DNA of 64,000 bases from Zerene cesonia. Its lineage: Eukaryota; Arthropoda; Insecta; Lepidoptera; Pieridae. The notes under the pieces are model-generated. The model did no database searches. It was not told where the DNA came from and saw only the letters and a list, made by a program, of their open reading frames with translations. The stretch covers positions 8,494,001 through 8,558,000 of the forward strand of contig NC_052116.1 in assembly GCF_012273895.1 (NCBI RefSeq), in the 5' to 3' direction. How positions within the stretch are numbered: position 1 is the stretch's first letter; every line of letters begins with the position of its first letter. The position numbers and the translations under genes are program-made. Below, piece by piece: positions 36,773 to 48,979 of this stretch.

Positions 36773-37398
36773 TCGTGATGTTGCATTGAAAATTATCAAT
36801 TCGTTTTGAACTTAACTTAGGTGCCTTTGAAATTACGAATTTATCTGTTGTTGTGTTATCGAAAAAATTATATAATTGTAATTATTATTACGTATTATTA
36901 TTAGATTTTTTAAATAAAATTATATAAATAGAGATAAAAAAGTTAATCCAAGTTTATCCATATCCACAGATAATGAAGTAATTTCTCACAAGCTGTAGTT
37001 TTCCACCAGACAACCCAAAAACAGGAAAAAAACAATAAACACATAATTTGCAAATTTTCCAAAATCGAGAAACCATAGTTACCAATTGAAAAACGTCGCC
37101 CGGGGAAATCTGTAATCGGGTTTGTCTATTATAGCATCCGACGCGATCCCGTCCCACTGGCTAACCGGATCCCGGGTTTTATCTTCACCCATTCATGCGC
37201 CAATCATTCGAAAACTCCTTTCGAATGTTTGGTGAGATAATTTTGTGGGAATCACGTATACTCAGATGATCCATATGCCGTCTTTAGAAGGCCTGTCAAA
37301 GATAAGTACAAATGTATGCTATTGATAGAGACCTAAATGCTATCAAAGGTTTTGTATCTGTTTTTTAATCGTTATCATATTATATCATTGTCATAATA

Positions 37399-37599
37399 CT
37401 AGCTGCGCCCCGCGATTTCACCCGCGCAAGTCCGTATCCCATATGAATATCGGGATAAAAAGTTACCTATATGTTATTCCAGTTGTCCAGTCTAGGTACC
37501 AAATTTCATTGCAATTGGTTCAGTAGCTTTTGCGTGAAAAAGTAACAAACACACACACACATCCTTGCAAAGTTTCGAATTTATAATATTAGTAGGATA
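37399..37599 (+). repeat. Family A element, full length
   Basis: CTAGCTGCGCCCCGCGATTT to ATTAGTAGGAT, with an extended AC run. Confidence 0.9.
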
Positions 37600-40309
37600 G
37601 ATATTAAGTGACTACCGACGAGAAGCGTGCGTCAGACTTAATACACATTAGGTAACCTAAAGGCATCTACGCTTTTAATAGTAAATTACCATACGACGTC
37701 TACGTAACATATTTAATATAGAAATCCCATAAAATTCATGACTTTTTAGAGGAAAACCCAGTGTCGTATAAACACCCTTTAGCAAGCCTAAAGATTAGTG
37801 TTATATATCCATGCTTTTAACAGTTAGACCACAGATAACATACTAGGTAAGACACAAGGGCAATGAAACGTTTGCGTCATAATCTATATCATAATTATTG
37901 CTATATTTTGTTCGCACATGGAAACAGGCTTCGTTAAGTCCTTAGGGGATTAATATAGAATCCATGGTGATGACTGAATGTAATTTGATAAATGAAACAT
38001 GCCGAAACGGTTTAAATAATAAGTCATGATGTTTGCAATATATCTCATCAGAACTTACTAGAACATTTTTTTAAATTGTATAATGAATTGTGGATTCATA
38101 ATGACACAATTCACATATTACTGTTTAGTTTTAAATTACTGAAATTGTTTTACGTTTTGAGTTTTCCAATCGCTAAATTAAGTTGTTTTATAATATATTT
38201 CATCCAACAAATTACTTAAACTAAAAATATTCCAATACATGTTAAAAATAACAAGCCATGTACAATAATAGAAAACTATGATTAAACATACTATAAAATA
38301 CAATAAAAAATATACGAAGTCTGCATATCGACACAAACAGACATTCTTTCGATATTACAACGTTACCACAATTTTCAAAGAATAAGTGAAAAATAATAAA
38401 GACACCTGTTATATAGTGCGAGGGCCGGCCCTCAAGATACCCATCCTATACTAACAAGATGCTCAAAATCTTATGACTTTTGACGCCCTCACGAATCCTT
38501 TACATCGTCAAAGAATGTTTGACCAGATGTGGCAGAACGGGTACTAAAAGTTTTGTTTATTTGTTGTTATAAGTAAGCTGTAAAACGACAATCTTATTTA
38601 CAGAAATCGTTCGCCTTTTGCTTATTGTTTTAAGTTTTTTGTCCGCCTTTATATCATGTGTATTTTGTACGCAATAAAGAATTTTCATTCATTCATTACT
38701 TACAGTTTAATTTGAGATTTAATGAATTATAAAGTTTTGTTTATTTAGATTAATATAATAACTATCCAAACTCTGGATTTATCCTTATTTTCGAAATCAA
38801 TCAGAAAAGGCCTCCGAAAAATCAAAATATTCAAATAACTGAAATTAATATCAATTTCCTTCGATTCAAGATAAAGAAATTGAATGCAATCTTTGAGATT
38901 AACAGACTTATCTATATATTAGCTAATATTTATATTAATTATAAACGTTACAATTTAAATGCGAATGCAAAAGTGTGTATAACGGAGTGACGACAATATA
39001 TAAATAAATCTAGGCATATATTTTTTTCAATTGAACTTCAGTGAGGTTTTTTAGTATACCTATCTAATATAACTATATTTTAGGTAGTCTCCAGATTGGA
39101 AAGTATAATCTAAACTACATACTTCAACGGGAGTAAAACCAAGGGCCTTAGCTAGTGATAAATATCAACTCATAACATTACGATACAATTTAATCACGTT
39201 AACTATGGAGGTATTAAGTTATAAGCCCAGGAATTCCGAGCTTATCATGGTAATTACAAAGTTAATTAGTTATTAGCTAAATGCATCGGAAATTATAATT
39301 TATTGGACAGCTCCGGCTTTGTTATATGTAAATAAATAATTACGTCGGTTTGAACAGTGAAGGGATGTTCAGGACTGAACGGAGGAAGGAATTGAACAAT
39401 TATATCAATTCAGACTAAATTTCTACGCTTTTTGCCTTTTTCTACTTTCATACAGATAAATAAAAGGAAATATATACAAAATGACAATTACTTCAAAATG
39501 TGACCAGTAATAAAATTTATTTTTAACTGGACAAAATCTTGGTATAAACTATTCTTAATTATTCTAAATGAGTATCGTATAGAAGTATATTAAAAACAAA
39601 TGCAAGATTTGTGTGCTGAAAATTTTTAGTTGTGGAAACTATTTTTATAATATCAATGGTTTGTTTTCTACACAAAAAGTACAAAGACCGATTTCAATTC
39701 TTTCATCATTAGAAAGCTTCACTTAGTGACATAGGCTGTATATGTATGTACTACGGGAGAAGCCGGGCGATCACCTAGTACTTTCGTAATATAAATGTTT
39801 ATAACTCTAAATTATTATACTGATCCTTGATTACAGTACAAAGTTCGAATTAAACTTATAGTCAGGAAGCTAATAAAAGCGCGTTAATAATAAAACCGCT
39901 GCATCTGTTTATTCATCTTTGCACATCGGTTATTCAGTTTTACGCTTCGCCCAGGGCAGAATCTTCAAAGTTTCAGATTTCCAGGTCAAGAGGCTCTGAG
40001 ATATGAGAGGCTAAGGGTATTGTTTGTACACCAAATATTTTCTCGGGAACTAGACGCTCGCGGCGCCCGGTCTATTGTTACTATGACATTCTATTTGAAT
40101 ATTGTTTTTCCCTCCGACGCTAAAAATAGGGTATTATAAGATGGACGTAGATCCTATGAGCCTGTAGCATCAGTCGGAGGTTTTTTTTTTAAGTTTCAAT
40201 TTAAATGTTATTAAGCACCTACTTTTCTTCGTTCGGGTGATGGTGTGCGCTTTATATATAGGTACAATATGTTTTATACATATTAAATACACTTTACCAT
40301 CCAAAATCA
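37600..40309. other. AT-rich DNA without a recognisable gene
   Basis: Contains one LINE tail (38.6 kb) and small repeat fragments near 39.72-40.08 kb; no exon or RNA gene. Confidence 0.45.
38585..38702 (+). repeat. LINE 3' end with (CATT)n tail
   Basis: TTCGCCTTTTGCTTATTGTT ... GCAATAAAGAATTTTCATTC ATT repeats; same type as at 23.15 kb. Confidence 0.6.
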
Positions 40310-40486
40310 CATTAATATTATAAATGTGAAAGTTTATTTGTTTGCATGTTTGTACGACAATCACGCTGAATTACTGAACGGGTTTTGATGAAATTGTGGT
40401 GATATAATACTTTTTATACCGATTAAATACTCCCTTGGGATCAAACAGGAATCTTGATATCCGGACGATTGGACGCGCGTTTAGTA
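40310..40486 (-). repeat. Family B (RTE-like tail)
   Basis: Reverse copy: ATTAATATTATAAATGTGAA, CAATCACGCTGAATTACTGA, AACAGGAATCTTGATATCCG, ending TTTAGTA. Confidence 0.8.
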
Positions 40487-41057
40487 AATAAATAAAACAG
40501 TCCATTATACACCATGCTATTATATCTTATAGTATGTAGTTCTCTTTAAAAAAACTTCCCAACCCCATAGAACGAATAAACGAAGCAAATAGTCGTTATC
40601 AAAGGAATTAAATGCAGTCAGAAAACACTTGATCCTTTGATCCTAAATGCTTGTTATTCAGACACCTAGACCAACCCTTGGCCAGACTAGGCACTCAGAC
40701 GAAATAGTGCATATTTTTCAAAGTAAATGAAATGCTAAATATGTTTCGGTTAGATCTGGATATGAATATGAAAGTGAAACGGGGAACGCTTAACACCCCG
40801 TTCCTACTTTGTCGCTGGGTATCCATTCATTAAGGTATTTCGGGATTTTAAATACTCTATATTTATAACATTTCGTTCGCCTTGGTGGGGAACCTGTTCG
40901 CTCTGGAATTTATTTTATTGTTAATTCCACGGTATATGTCAAACTTCCAATTTTATTCATATAAGTGAAAAAAAAAACAAACACGGACACTGATAGTAAA
41001 TTTTGATTAGCGACTTAGTAATCACTCATTACATTTTCATAAAACTCTATAATTAAC

Positions 41058-41215
41058 TAGAGGTCCGCTTACCGTTTGTACAACTCTATAGCTTTCGAGT
41101 ATCTATTACTATAGAAATAAATAGGAATCACAAACTTATCCAACGACTAAAGAATTTTTGAAATCGGCCGTTAACGCGTACGAAAAATCTTTACCTTTAC
41201 ATTATTGATATAGAA
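41058..41215 (+). repeat. RTE-like tail, diverged
   Basis: ACTAGAGGTCCGCTTACCGT, GAATTTTTGAAATCGGCCG, ending ACATTATTGATATAGA; related to the copy at 31.5 kb. Confidence 0.55.
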
Positions 41216-42424
41216 GCATAGACAATGTGATAATCTATACTCTTTTGTACCTGATAATACCTAATAATGTACGATGTAAGAAAAATTATTTATCTACCAT
41301 AAAAAAAAGTTTGTACATCAAATTCTATTATAACGGGACTACTATCATGAACTTGCAGACACCCTACTGCTTAGTACAACGCCCCATGCAGTAGTTTTGA
41401 ATTATTAATAGTAACTATCCTGCGAATGCAATTCTCTTTGGCATCGCGTTTGAACTATTTCGAAATGTGTAATTTTATTTTCCACGAATACCACTTTAAA
41501 CCGTTTACGGAAACGCTTGCATCATCAAATGCGTTGAGGGACGATTTGTATATAAATACTTATTCTCAGAATATAATATATTTTAATATCTATGTTTATT
41601 TTAGTATCAGTTATAAAAACTATTTATAACTCGAAATGCTATCTGTACATTATATATTAAATTCGATTTGAAAGGGATTTTAGATCCTTAGCCAGGTTCA
41701 GTTTACGAACGTATTAGGTTATTTTTAAAATCTAGATTTCAGACACGTTTAAAAGAACTTTGTTTTTGTACTTAAACAAAAAACAAAAGCTAAGATTTTA
41801 AAAACTCGTATTTAGCCTTTCCTCATAATCCTCTCCAACTAATGTACATTTTAACACTACGAAATAAAAGCTCCATAATCTCTCAGGCTATGAAAACTGG
41901 TTCACGTTTATTTTTCTTGGCTGAAAGTTAAAAAAGTGCCCGTCGATCCATCTGTTGTATAAAACGGTTATTGATTAATCTTTTTCGCGCGCTCCCTGGC
42001 GTCCCGCACCATCTGACAGATAATGAATGACCATAGCCAAGCGACAGATTAAAAATGTTACTTCATACGTTTTTATGATGGCCTTTTTGTTCTGTTTTAA
42101 CTCGGTTATGTTTTAATGCTACGATAAATTTGTTTTAAAATTAATTAAAAAACGTTACGACATTTCAAAAGAACAATTATTCTCAAATTTATTTTAAAAA
42201 GCTCATGAGGAATGTGTAATGCGACATTTCTGTATTATGAATTAAATTGATTCACTTTAAGGGTATGTCTTTTTATTTGTAGATAAGATTAATTTTAAAT
42301 TATTCGAAACATTATTATACTTTTTGTGTTTAAAATGTCTAAAACACATTCTCGTTAAATACCGCAATATAAAATTACTAATTGTGAACGTCGACATCGA
42401 TAGCTATAATTACATATAACACAT

Positions 42425-42549
42425 TAAATTGAACGAGATGCGGTGTAAATGCGCGCGAAAGTACCCGTCACCAGCAGGCGTGCGGTTTCGGCGGGAAATC
42501 AAGATGGCGGCCAATTCCGTGCAACCGACGCACAAGTGTCAACGTAAGC
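42425..42549 (+). promoter_or_regulatory. Possible promoter with YY1-like start site and short first coding exon
   Basis: A GC-rich island contains AAGATGGCGGC (42501-42511), the motif found at many animal start sites (YY1-type, overlapping a Kozak-like ATG). From ATG 42504 the frame reads MAANSVQPTHKCQ and meets a strong donor, C|GTAAGC, at 42543/42544. This has the shape of a short first exon of a plus-strand gene with a long first intron, but no second exon was recognised in the window. Confidence 0.4.
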
Positions 42550-43152
42550 GGTTAATGTTGCCGTATTCAAATTAATTGTGTTTACATTATTTAATGACGA
42601 ACTCCATTATTTCGGTACGGATTAATTTATATTTCCGTCGATGTTAATGAATAAATCTACGTTTATGCTGCTAGGCTTGTCGATTATATGGATGGTTGGC
42701 TCGATGTACTCAAACAGTGTTGTTAATAATTCATACGTTCAGCCAGGTAGTATCAATTCGTAATACATATTTAATGATCGGAAAGCTTAAGCATAATATA
42801 GAACAAACTTATATGACCTAGAAGGCTCTCTATCAGTAGTTAGTTTAACATTCTGTATATTATTTACAACTTAAAATAGTGAGTTCACTTCTATTTACGA
42901 GCTACTTCTTAAATTTTTATATACCGAAGCTAGATGCGTTTGGCCAAAGATCGTAAAACTTGGAAGAAGCATGAGGAGGCCTATATCCAACTATGGGTGG
43001 ATTAGGGCTTGAAAGAAGAAGATATCCAAGTTGCTTATTTACCATGGAGATTAGGCTTATTTACCACGGAATTCAATCAGGTGAACTATTCATGAAACCT
43101 TTAATTAACAACTATCTAGACCTATTATCACTACATAGTATAGTTTAATTGT

Positions 43153-43490
43153 AGTAGTCGAGCACGCTTCGGCACCAACTGGGCCAGCTCGCACCGGGGA
43201 AGTAACACACCCCCACAGAAGACCGGCGTGAAATGGCATACTGCTGTATTTCGTTCGGTGAGTGGGGGAGCCGAAGGCCAATATCCCTTTCTTTACCCTT
43301 CCCATTCCTTTCCTTTATTCCTCTAATCAGTCCTTTCCTAATCCCTTTCCAATTTGAAGTCGGCAATCCATTTGAAGAGGCATAAGGTCTGCAAACGACT
43401 TTACGCCTCCCAAATGTTGATGGGCGGTGGTAGCGCTTACCACCAGGCGACCCATCCATTGCCGATGGTGATATAAAAAATAAATAAATA
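43153..43490 (+). repeat. Family C element, full length, hairpin subfamily
   Basis: GTAGTCGAGCACGCTTCGGC to GTGATATAAAAAATAAATAA; contains the hairpin arms CATTTGAAGAGGCATAAG / CTTTACGCCTCCCAAATG. Confidence 0.85.
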
Positions 43491-43492
43491 AA

Positions 43493-43674
43493 ACAATGTC
43501 GCTTTCTCTGTCCCTATGACCCTTTGTATGTTTAAATCTTTAAAACTACGTAACGGATTTTGATGGGGTTTTTTAAATAGATAAAGTGATTCAAGAGGAA
43601 AGATTATATGTATAATAACATCTATTAAACTACTCTGAATTAACGCGCGCGAAGCCACGGGGCAAAACCTAGTT
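43493..43674 (-). repeat. RTE-like tail between two family C copies
   Basis: Reverse copy: CAATGTCGCTTTCTCTGTCC, CGTAACGGATTTTGATGGGG, ending AAAACCTAGTTAT. Related copies at 45.4 and 53.7 kb. Confidence 0.7.
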
Positions 43675-43712
43675 ATATGTATCTTGGTCTTAATGTTGTA
43701 ACAACCATGTTC

Positions 43713-43891
43713 CATATTCCTTTATCCTAATCCTTTCTTAATCCCTTCCCAATTTAAAGTCGGCAATCCATTTGTAGAGGCGTAAGGTCTGTAATCGATC
43801 TTACGCCTCTACAAATGTCCATGGGCGGTGGTAGCGTTTACCATCAGGCGTCCCACCAGCTCCATTGCCGACTGTGACATAAAAAAAAAAA
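43713..43891 (+). repeat. Family C element, 3' part, hairpin subfamily
   Basis: 5'-truncated copy with the best hairpin in the window: perfect 18-bp arms at 43769-43786 and 43800-43817, loop 13 nt. Ends with an A12-like tail. Confidence 0.85.
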
Positions 43892-44480
43892 CCTACAGTA
43901 CGCAGTCTCAATATGAATTAATGAAATAACCTAAAACAGTAATACATAACTAGAACAACAATAAAATATTTGATTTATACACAATTTCACGATAGCCTAC
44001 ACGGATCACTAGATTAATATGGTAATTCTGTCCGCCCATGCGAGTTACAATTGATTTATAGTTTCGATGTTGCCCTGTAGAAAACTATTTTGCTGACCGG
44101 GCAAAGGGTTAATTATATTTGTGGACTTTTGAATTAATTGCGTTTGCCCGAACAAAGGAGGTTAAAATCTATGGTTGCTGGCATTTTACGCATCGCTTCA
44201 TATTGTAATAATATGCTAAACGAATGCTATAATTTTATAATGCTATGGTTGGTTTCTTGTTTTTAATAATTCAATAAAAAAAGATCTACTTCCCAAGTTG
44301 ATAAAAAATCCAGTTTTCAAATAAAAAACAATCTTATTCTCAAACAACATTAAACGCTGTTAACTGAGGCAAAAAAAAAGATTATTAAATAGAAGTACAT
44401 ATTTTGAGTCATAAAAAAGTTTACATGTACGTTTGTTGCACCAATTCATACTCTGGGACAGAATGCAGTTTTTTGATCCA

Positions 44481-44739
44481 TCATCTTCATCATCATCATT
44501 ATCATTTATTACATTACAGCCCATTACAGTCCATTTATGTTCCCGGTGCTGGGACACAGGCCCGCTATGAAGGTTCAAGCCATTATCCACCACGCTGGCC
44601 AAGTGCAGATTGTCAGATGTCATATGTCATCGAATATTTGACTCTTGGACATGCCCAATTCCACACGATATTTTCTTCAACCGTTTTGAGCAGTATGCGC
44701 AGATCAAATGAAAAATCAATTTATGTCCCGCACTATTGC
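44481..44739 (-). repeat. Family S SINE, 5'-truncated, with 11-bp TSD
   Basis: Reverse-strand copy beginning with a (CAT)n-like run, then the ..CAGCxxGGGAACATA 3' end and the body, but without the tRNA head. TTTTTGATCCA flanks it at 44470-44480 and 44740-44750. Confidence 0.75.
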
Positions 44740-44817
44740 TTTTTGATCCAACAGTGAGTAAATATTTCAAAAATTACTCTAAACACTTCATGTTATCTTA
44801 GAATTTCGGTTATCCCA

Positions 44818-45020
44818 CTATCCTACTAATATTATAAATACGAAAGTTTGTAAGAATGTGTGTGTGTATTTGCTTCTCTTTCATGCAAAGACTACTCAAC
44901 CGATTGCAATGAAATTTGGTACGTAGACAGCTGGACAACTGGACATATATAGGCAACTTTTTATCCCGATATTTCTACGGGATTCGGACTTACGCGGGTG
45001 AAACAGCGGGGCGCAGCTAG
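44818..45020 (-). repeat. Family A element, full length
   Basis: Reverse copy beginning TCCTACTAATATTATAAATA and ending GCGCAGCTAG. Confidence 0.9.
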
Positions 45021-45404
45021 TCTCATATATGAAAACAGTATTTTGTCAAGTATCTTTTCGGTTTTTTAATCCATCATCCGAAAATGCGTTATTCGAATTC
45101 TCAATTTTAACCAATAGGGAAGCAATAGTAACAAAAGCGATATAACTCAGCACACCGTGATAGCACTCCGGGGAGCGATAAACGCGTTAGCACCACCCAG
45201 CCCCTAATTCCGATTGTTTATTAGTGAATTTATTGGACTTATTATATAAATTCATACGACGATATGCGCCAAGGCCTTTCAGAACGAATGATTTTTTTTT
45301 TATATATATTTCACTTGTGGAGATTGGCAAGATTCCATTTAAGTTGAGTTTAAGTTGACTATAAGTTGATCTCTGTTATATTTTTAAATATTGACGTAAC
45401 ATTT

Positions 45405-45545
45405 ATCCATATGAAAAACTACAAAACAGATTTGGGTGAGTTTTTTTTAATAGATAGAGTGATTCAAAACGAAGATTTATATGTAATAACATCTTTTTAA
45501 AATACTCCGAATTTGACGCCTACGAAGCCGCGGGCAAAGCTAGTA
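45405..45545 (-). repeat. RTE-like tail
   Basis: Reverse copy of the 43.5-kb type, ending AAGCCGCGGGCAAAGCTAGT. Confidence 0.65.
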
Positions 45546-46511
45546 TAATATATAATATACCACAGACGTAACCTCAGCCAATTCCGTAAAAATACCTGGA
45601 TAGTAAAGTTTACCAAATGCAAACTTCTGCAGCGTATGTATGTCAAAGGGTAAAGTTGGATCTTAGCGTCTAGTACTTCAGATTTCAGACCGAACCCACT
45701 CCTAACTTCTTGGTAACTTCCGCAAAGGTTCCCGATAAATTTGTATTGATTTCGAGTCTAATTGCTTATCAAAGGTGCATAGATGGATGGGACGAAAATT
45801 CTTTCAGGTTTAATTTCTCAAAAAAGACAATATCGTTTTTTTGTAATTACGTATAATACTTTAACAAGTATATATTTGAAGGATTAAAAGAATATAACCC
45901 GATATTTAATACAAGGCAGATGAAAAAAAAAATTAAATGTATTGAATTCAAGTTTAAATAACGAATGCAAAAATATAAGGTCCTTTTTAAATACCATAAA
46001 GAAAAGGAGCTTAAAAATAATTATTTACGCATCTATCTTAACACATTTACACATTTGTGCGTATAGCGACTCGAATGGCGCGCGGCGAATAACGTAAACG
46101 AGTGTGTGAACACGAATAAATGTACTAGGTTAGTTATCTGCCTCACGAATCGGTATTAGAAACACATCAAAAAACGAATGGACTGATGACCTTCACCGGC
46201 AAATTGTTTAAAGACAACAAAATTCAACTAAATATCATTCATATACAGAAGTATTAAAAATCAAAGAAAAATTTTCATTGTCAATAATTTAAAAATTCAT
46301 AATTATATTATTTATTCATATATGTACTTAAGCGTGTAGGACAAACAAAAGACATTTAAGACATAATCATATCTCGTTTATTTTTTATCAAAATGTGTTT
46401 TGTGTACACTATCTTCATTATTCGAAAATACAAATTGATTAAAGATTTGAGAATTCCAACATTTTCAAATGAATTTTGAATTTAATACGTAATTTCACAT
46501 TGGAATCAACA
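45546..46511. other. AT-rich DNA without a recognisable gene
   Basis: Nothing identified before the tRNA-Asp at 46512. Confidence 0.45.
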
Positions 46512-46583
46512 TCTTCGGTAGTATAGTGGTCAGTATCCCCGCCTGTCACGCGGGAGACCGGGGTTCGATTCCCCGCCGGAGAG
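46512..46583 (+). tRNA. tRNA-Asp (anticodon GTC)
   Basis: 72 nt. The acceptor stem TCTTCGG/CCGGAGA closes with one T-G wobble, discriminator G. The anticodon stem CCCGC/GCGGG surrounds loop CTGTCAC with GTC at 46545-46547. T arm CGGGG-TTCGATT-CCCCG contains a perfect B box. A TTTTT run 5-6 bases downstream is a pol III terminator. No intron. Identical in sequence to the two minus-strand copies at 35.2 and 36.7 kb. Confidence 0.97.
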
Positions 46584-46757
46584 AATTCTTTTTATATTTT
46601 TTTATTAACTCATGCATGTGAATTAAATCTTCCTTAAACTGACTATCGATCGTCAACGATGTTTTCAAAATAAAAAGCGAAAGACTTTTTTATAACAATC
46701 TTCATGCACAAATTTCGAATTACTCTCCTATTTTTTTTGGTATATATGTATATATCG

Positions 46758-47972
46758 ATCGATCACCATAACATAACATAAACATTTATCATAGATATAA
46801 ATGTTACATTGTTGTATTAAATTGCATTCATGTAATTGTTATAGACATAAATTTTTCCAACAATTAACTTAATATAAAATACGTATCTACTTATAAATAT
46901 AATACCAGGCATTAAGCATATCTACTAAACTGGATAAAACGAAACAATGTAAATAAATCTTCTTACTTATATCAATTTTTTTCTTATGTATTTGATAGAA
47001 TATAATAAATAAATAAATTCTTCTTATATCCTGATCTTTCCTCTTATTATATTCACATTTAACGAGATCCTTTAAGAGGCTGTATCATTGGGATATATTA
47101 AAAGAAATACAAGGAAAAACCGTTATTAAAATCCGCGTTCCAAATCCATTTTAGATTTCAATCGTCAAACAACGCTATGAAGATTATATTTTGAATGATA
47201 TTAAAGGTATAACATTGTATTTCTTTCGAATAAACTTAAAATCTACTCGCCAATCTATAAATTATTATCGATTAAATTTATGGCCAATGAAATTTAGATT
47301 GGATGTATTTATATATTGTTATCCACTGTCAGTTTTCATGGCAAAGTAATAAAAAATAATTTTCAACACAACATTTAACTCCCAGCTAACTTTATTTGCC
47401 ATTTTTTTTTAAGTTCCCTTATGAACCCCTTATAACGCATACGGCGATAAACTAACAGTCATTTCATCATGATTACACATCGTTTAATACTTTGCGAGAG
47501 CATTTAAACTCAATCACCTATTTTCAAGCCAAATATACGAGCGTACGTATACATAAATCGCTTTCGACTGAAAAATATGGCCAATGGCCGAGTCGGTCAA
47601 TGTGCGGAGTGGTTAAATTGACTATATGTCACAGATGAATACATTTACTGTTCTATTATCTACTACGATTACTAGACGAATAGCCTCTTAGGAGGGTTGC
47701 GTTTGCTTTATTTACAAGAAATTTAAATTCCTATTGTTTTAAAATTGCTAAATATGACCGTGTCCTTAATTTAATTTCATTAATAATACGTACGTTACTT
47801 ATTATAGCATTTTTCATAGTCATAATCATTGATACCTCATTAATCTAATTTAAATTGCTTCTTACCCAACTCACGCAGCTCAATATCTACCAGAATAAAA
47901 ATAAAGAAAATGCATACAGAAAAAAGTCTGTCTTACACATCATATGTTATAAAATGTTCTTAGTAATCCACA
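46758..47972 (+). repeat. 1.2-kb direct repeat, copy 1 (left of gap)
   Basis: 1215 bases repeated at 48980-50194 with a constant offset of 2222 and, by eye, only a couple of substitutions (for example near 46780 and 46970) and no net indel. The match begins almost at the first base after the gap in the right copy and ends about five bases before the gap in the left copy. Unique-looking AT-rich sequence with no gene; best read as two unmerged overlapping contig ends. Confidence 0.92.
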
Positions 47973-47977
47973 CAAAA

Positions 47978-48977
47978 NNNNNNNNNNNNNNNNNNNNNNN
48001 NNNNNNNNNNNNNNNNNNNNNNNNNNNNNNNNNNNNNNNNNNNNNNNNNNNNNNNNNNNNNNNNNNNNNNNNNNNNNNNNNNNNNNNNNNNNNNNNNNNN
48101 NNNNNNNNNNNNNNNNNNNNNNNNNNNNNNNNNNNNNNNNNNNNNNNNNNNNNNNNNNNNNNNNNNNNNNNNNNNNNNNNNNNNNNNNNNNNNNNNNNNN
48201 NNNNNNNNNNNNNNNNNNNNNNNNNNNNNNNNNNNNNNNNNNNNNNNNNNNNNNNNNNNNNNNNNNNNNNNNNNNNNNNNNNNNNNNNNNNNNNNNNNNN
48301 NNNNNNNNNNNNNNNNNNNNNNNNNNNNNNNNNNNNNNNNNNNNNNNNNNNNNNNNNNNNNNNNNNNNNNNNNNNNNNNNNNNNNNNNNNNNNNNNNNNN
48401 NNNNNNNNNNNNNNNNNNNNNNNNNNNNNNNNNNNNNNNNNNNNNNNNNNNNNNNNNNNNNNNNNNNNNNNNNNNNNNNNNNNNNNNNNNNNNNNNNNNN
48501 NNNNNNNNNNNNNNNNNNNNNNNNNNNNNNNNNNNNNNNNNNNNNNNNNNNNNNNNNNNNNNNNNNNNNNNNNNNNNNNNNNNNNNNNNNNNNNNNNNNN
48601 NNNNNNNNNNNNNNNNNNNNNNNNNNNNNNNNNNNNNNNNNNNNNNNNNNNNNNNNNNNNNNNNNNNNNNNNNNNNNNNNNNNNNNNNNNNNNNNNNNNN
48701 NNNNNNNNNNNNNNNNNNNNNNNNNNNNNNNNNNNNNNNNNNNNNNNNNNNNNNNNNNNNNNNNNNNNNNNNNNNNNNNNNNNNNNNNNNNNNNNNNNNN
48801 NNNNNNNNNNNNNNNNNNNNNNNNNNNNNNNNNNNNNNNNNNNNNNNNNNNNNNNNNNNNNNNNNNNNNNNNNNNNNNNNNNNNNNNNNNNNNNNNNNNN
48901 NNNNNNNNNNNNNNNNNNNNNNNNNNNNNNNNNNNNNNNNNNNNNNNNNNNNNNNNNNNNNNNNNNNNNNNNNNNNN
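47978..48977. other. Assembly gap (1000 N), probably spurious
   Basis: Placed between two near-identical 1.2-kb sequences, so the real gap may be negative (overlapping contigs). Confidence 0.99.
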
Positions 48978-48979
48978 TC

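Noticed and set aside
44481..44530. CAT trinucleotide run as a CRISPR-like or satellite array
   Set aside because: It is the simple-repeat end of a reverse-strand SINE/LINE 3' tail; no spacers and a eukaryotic context.
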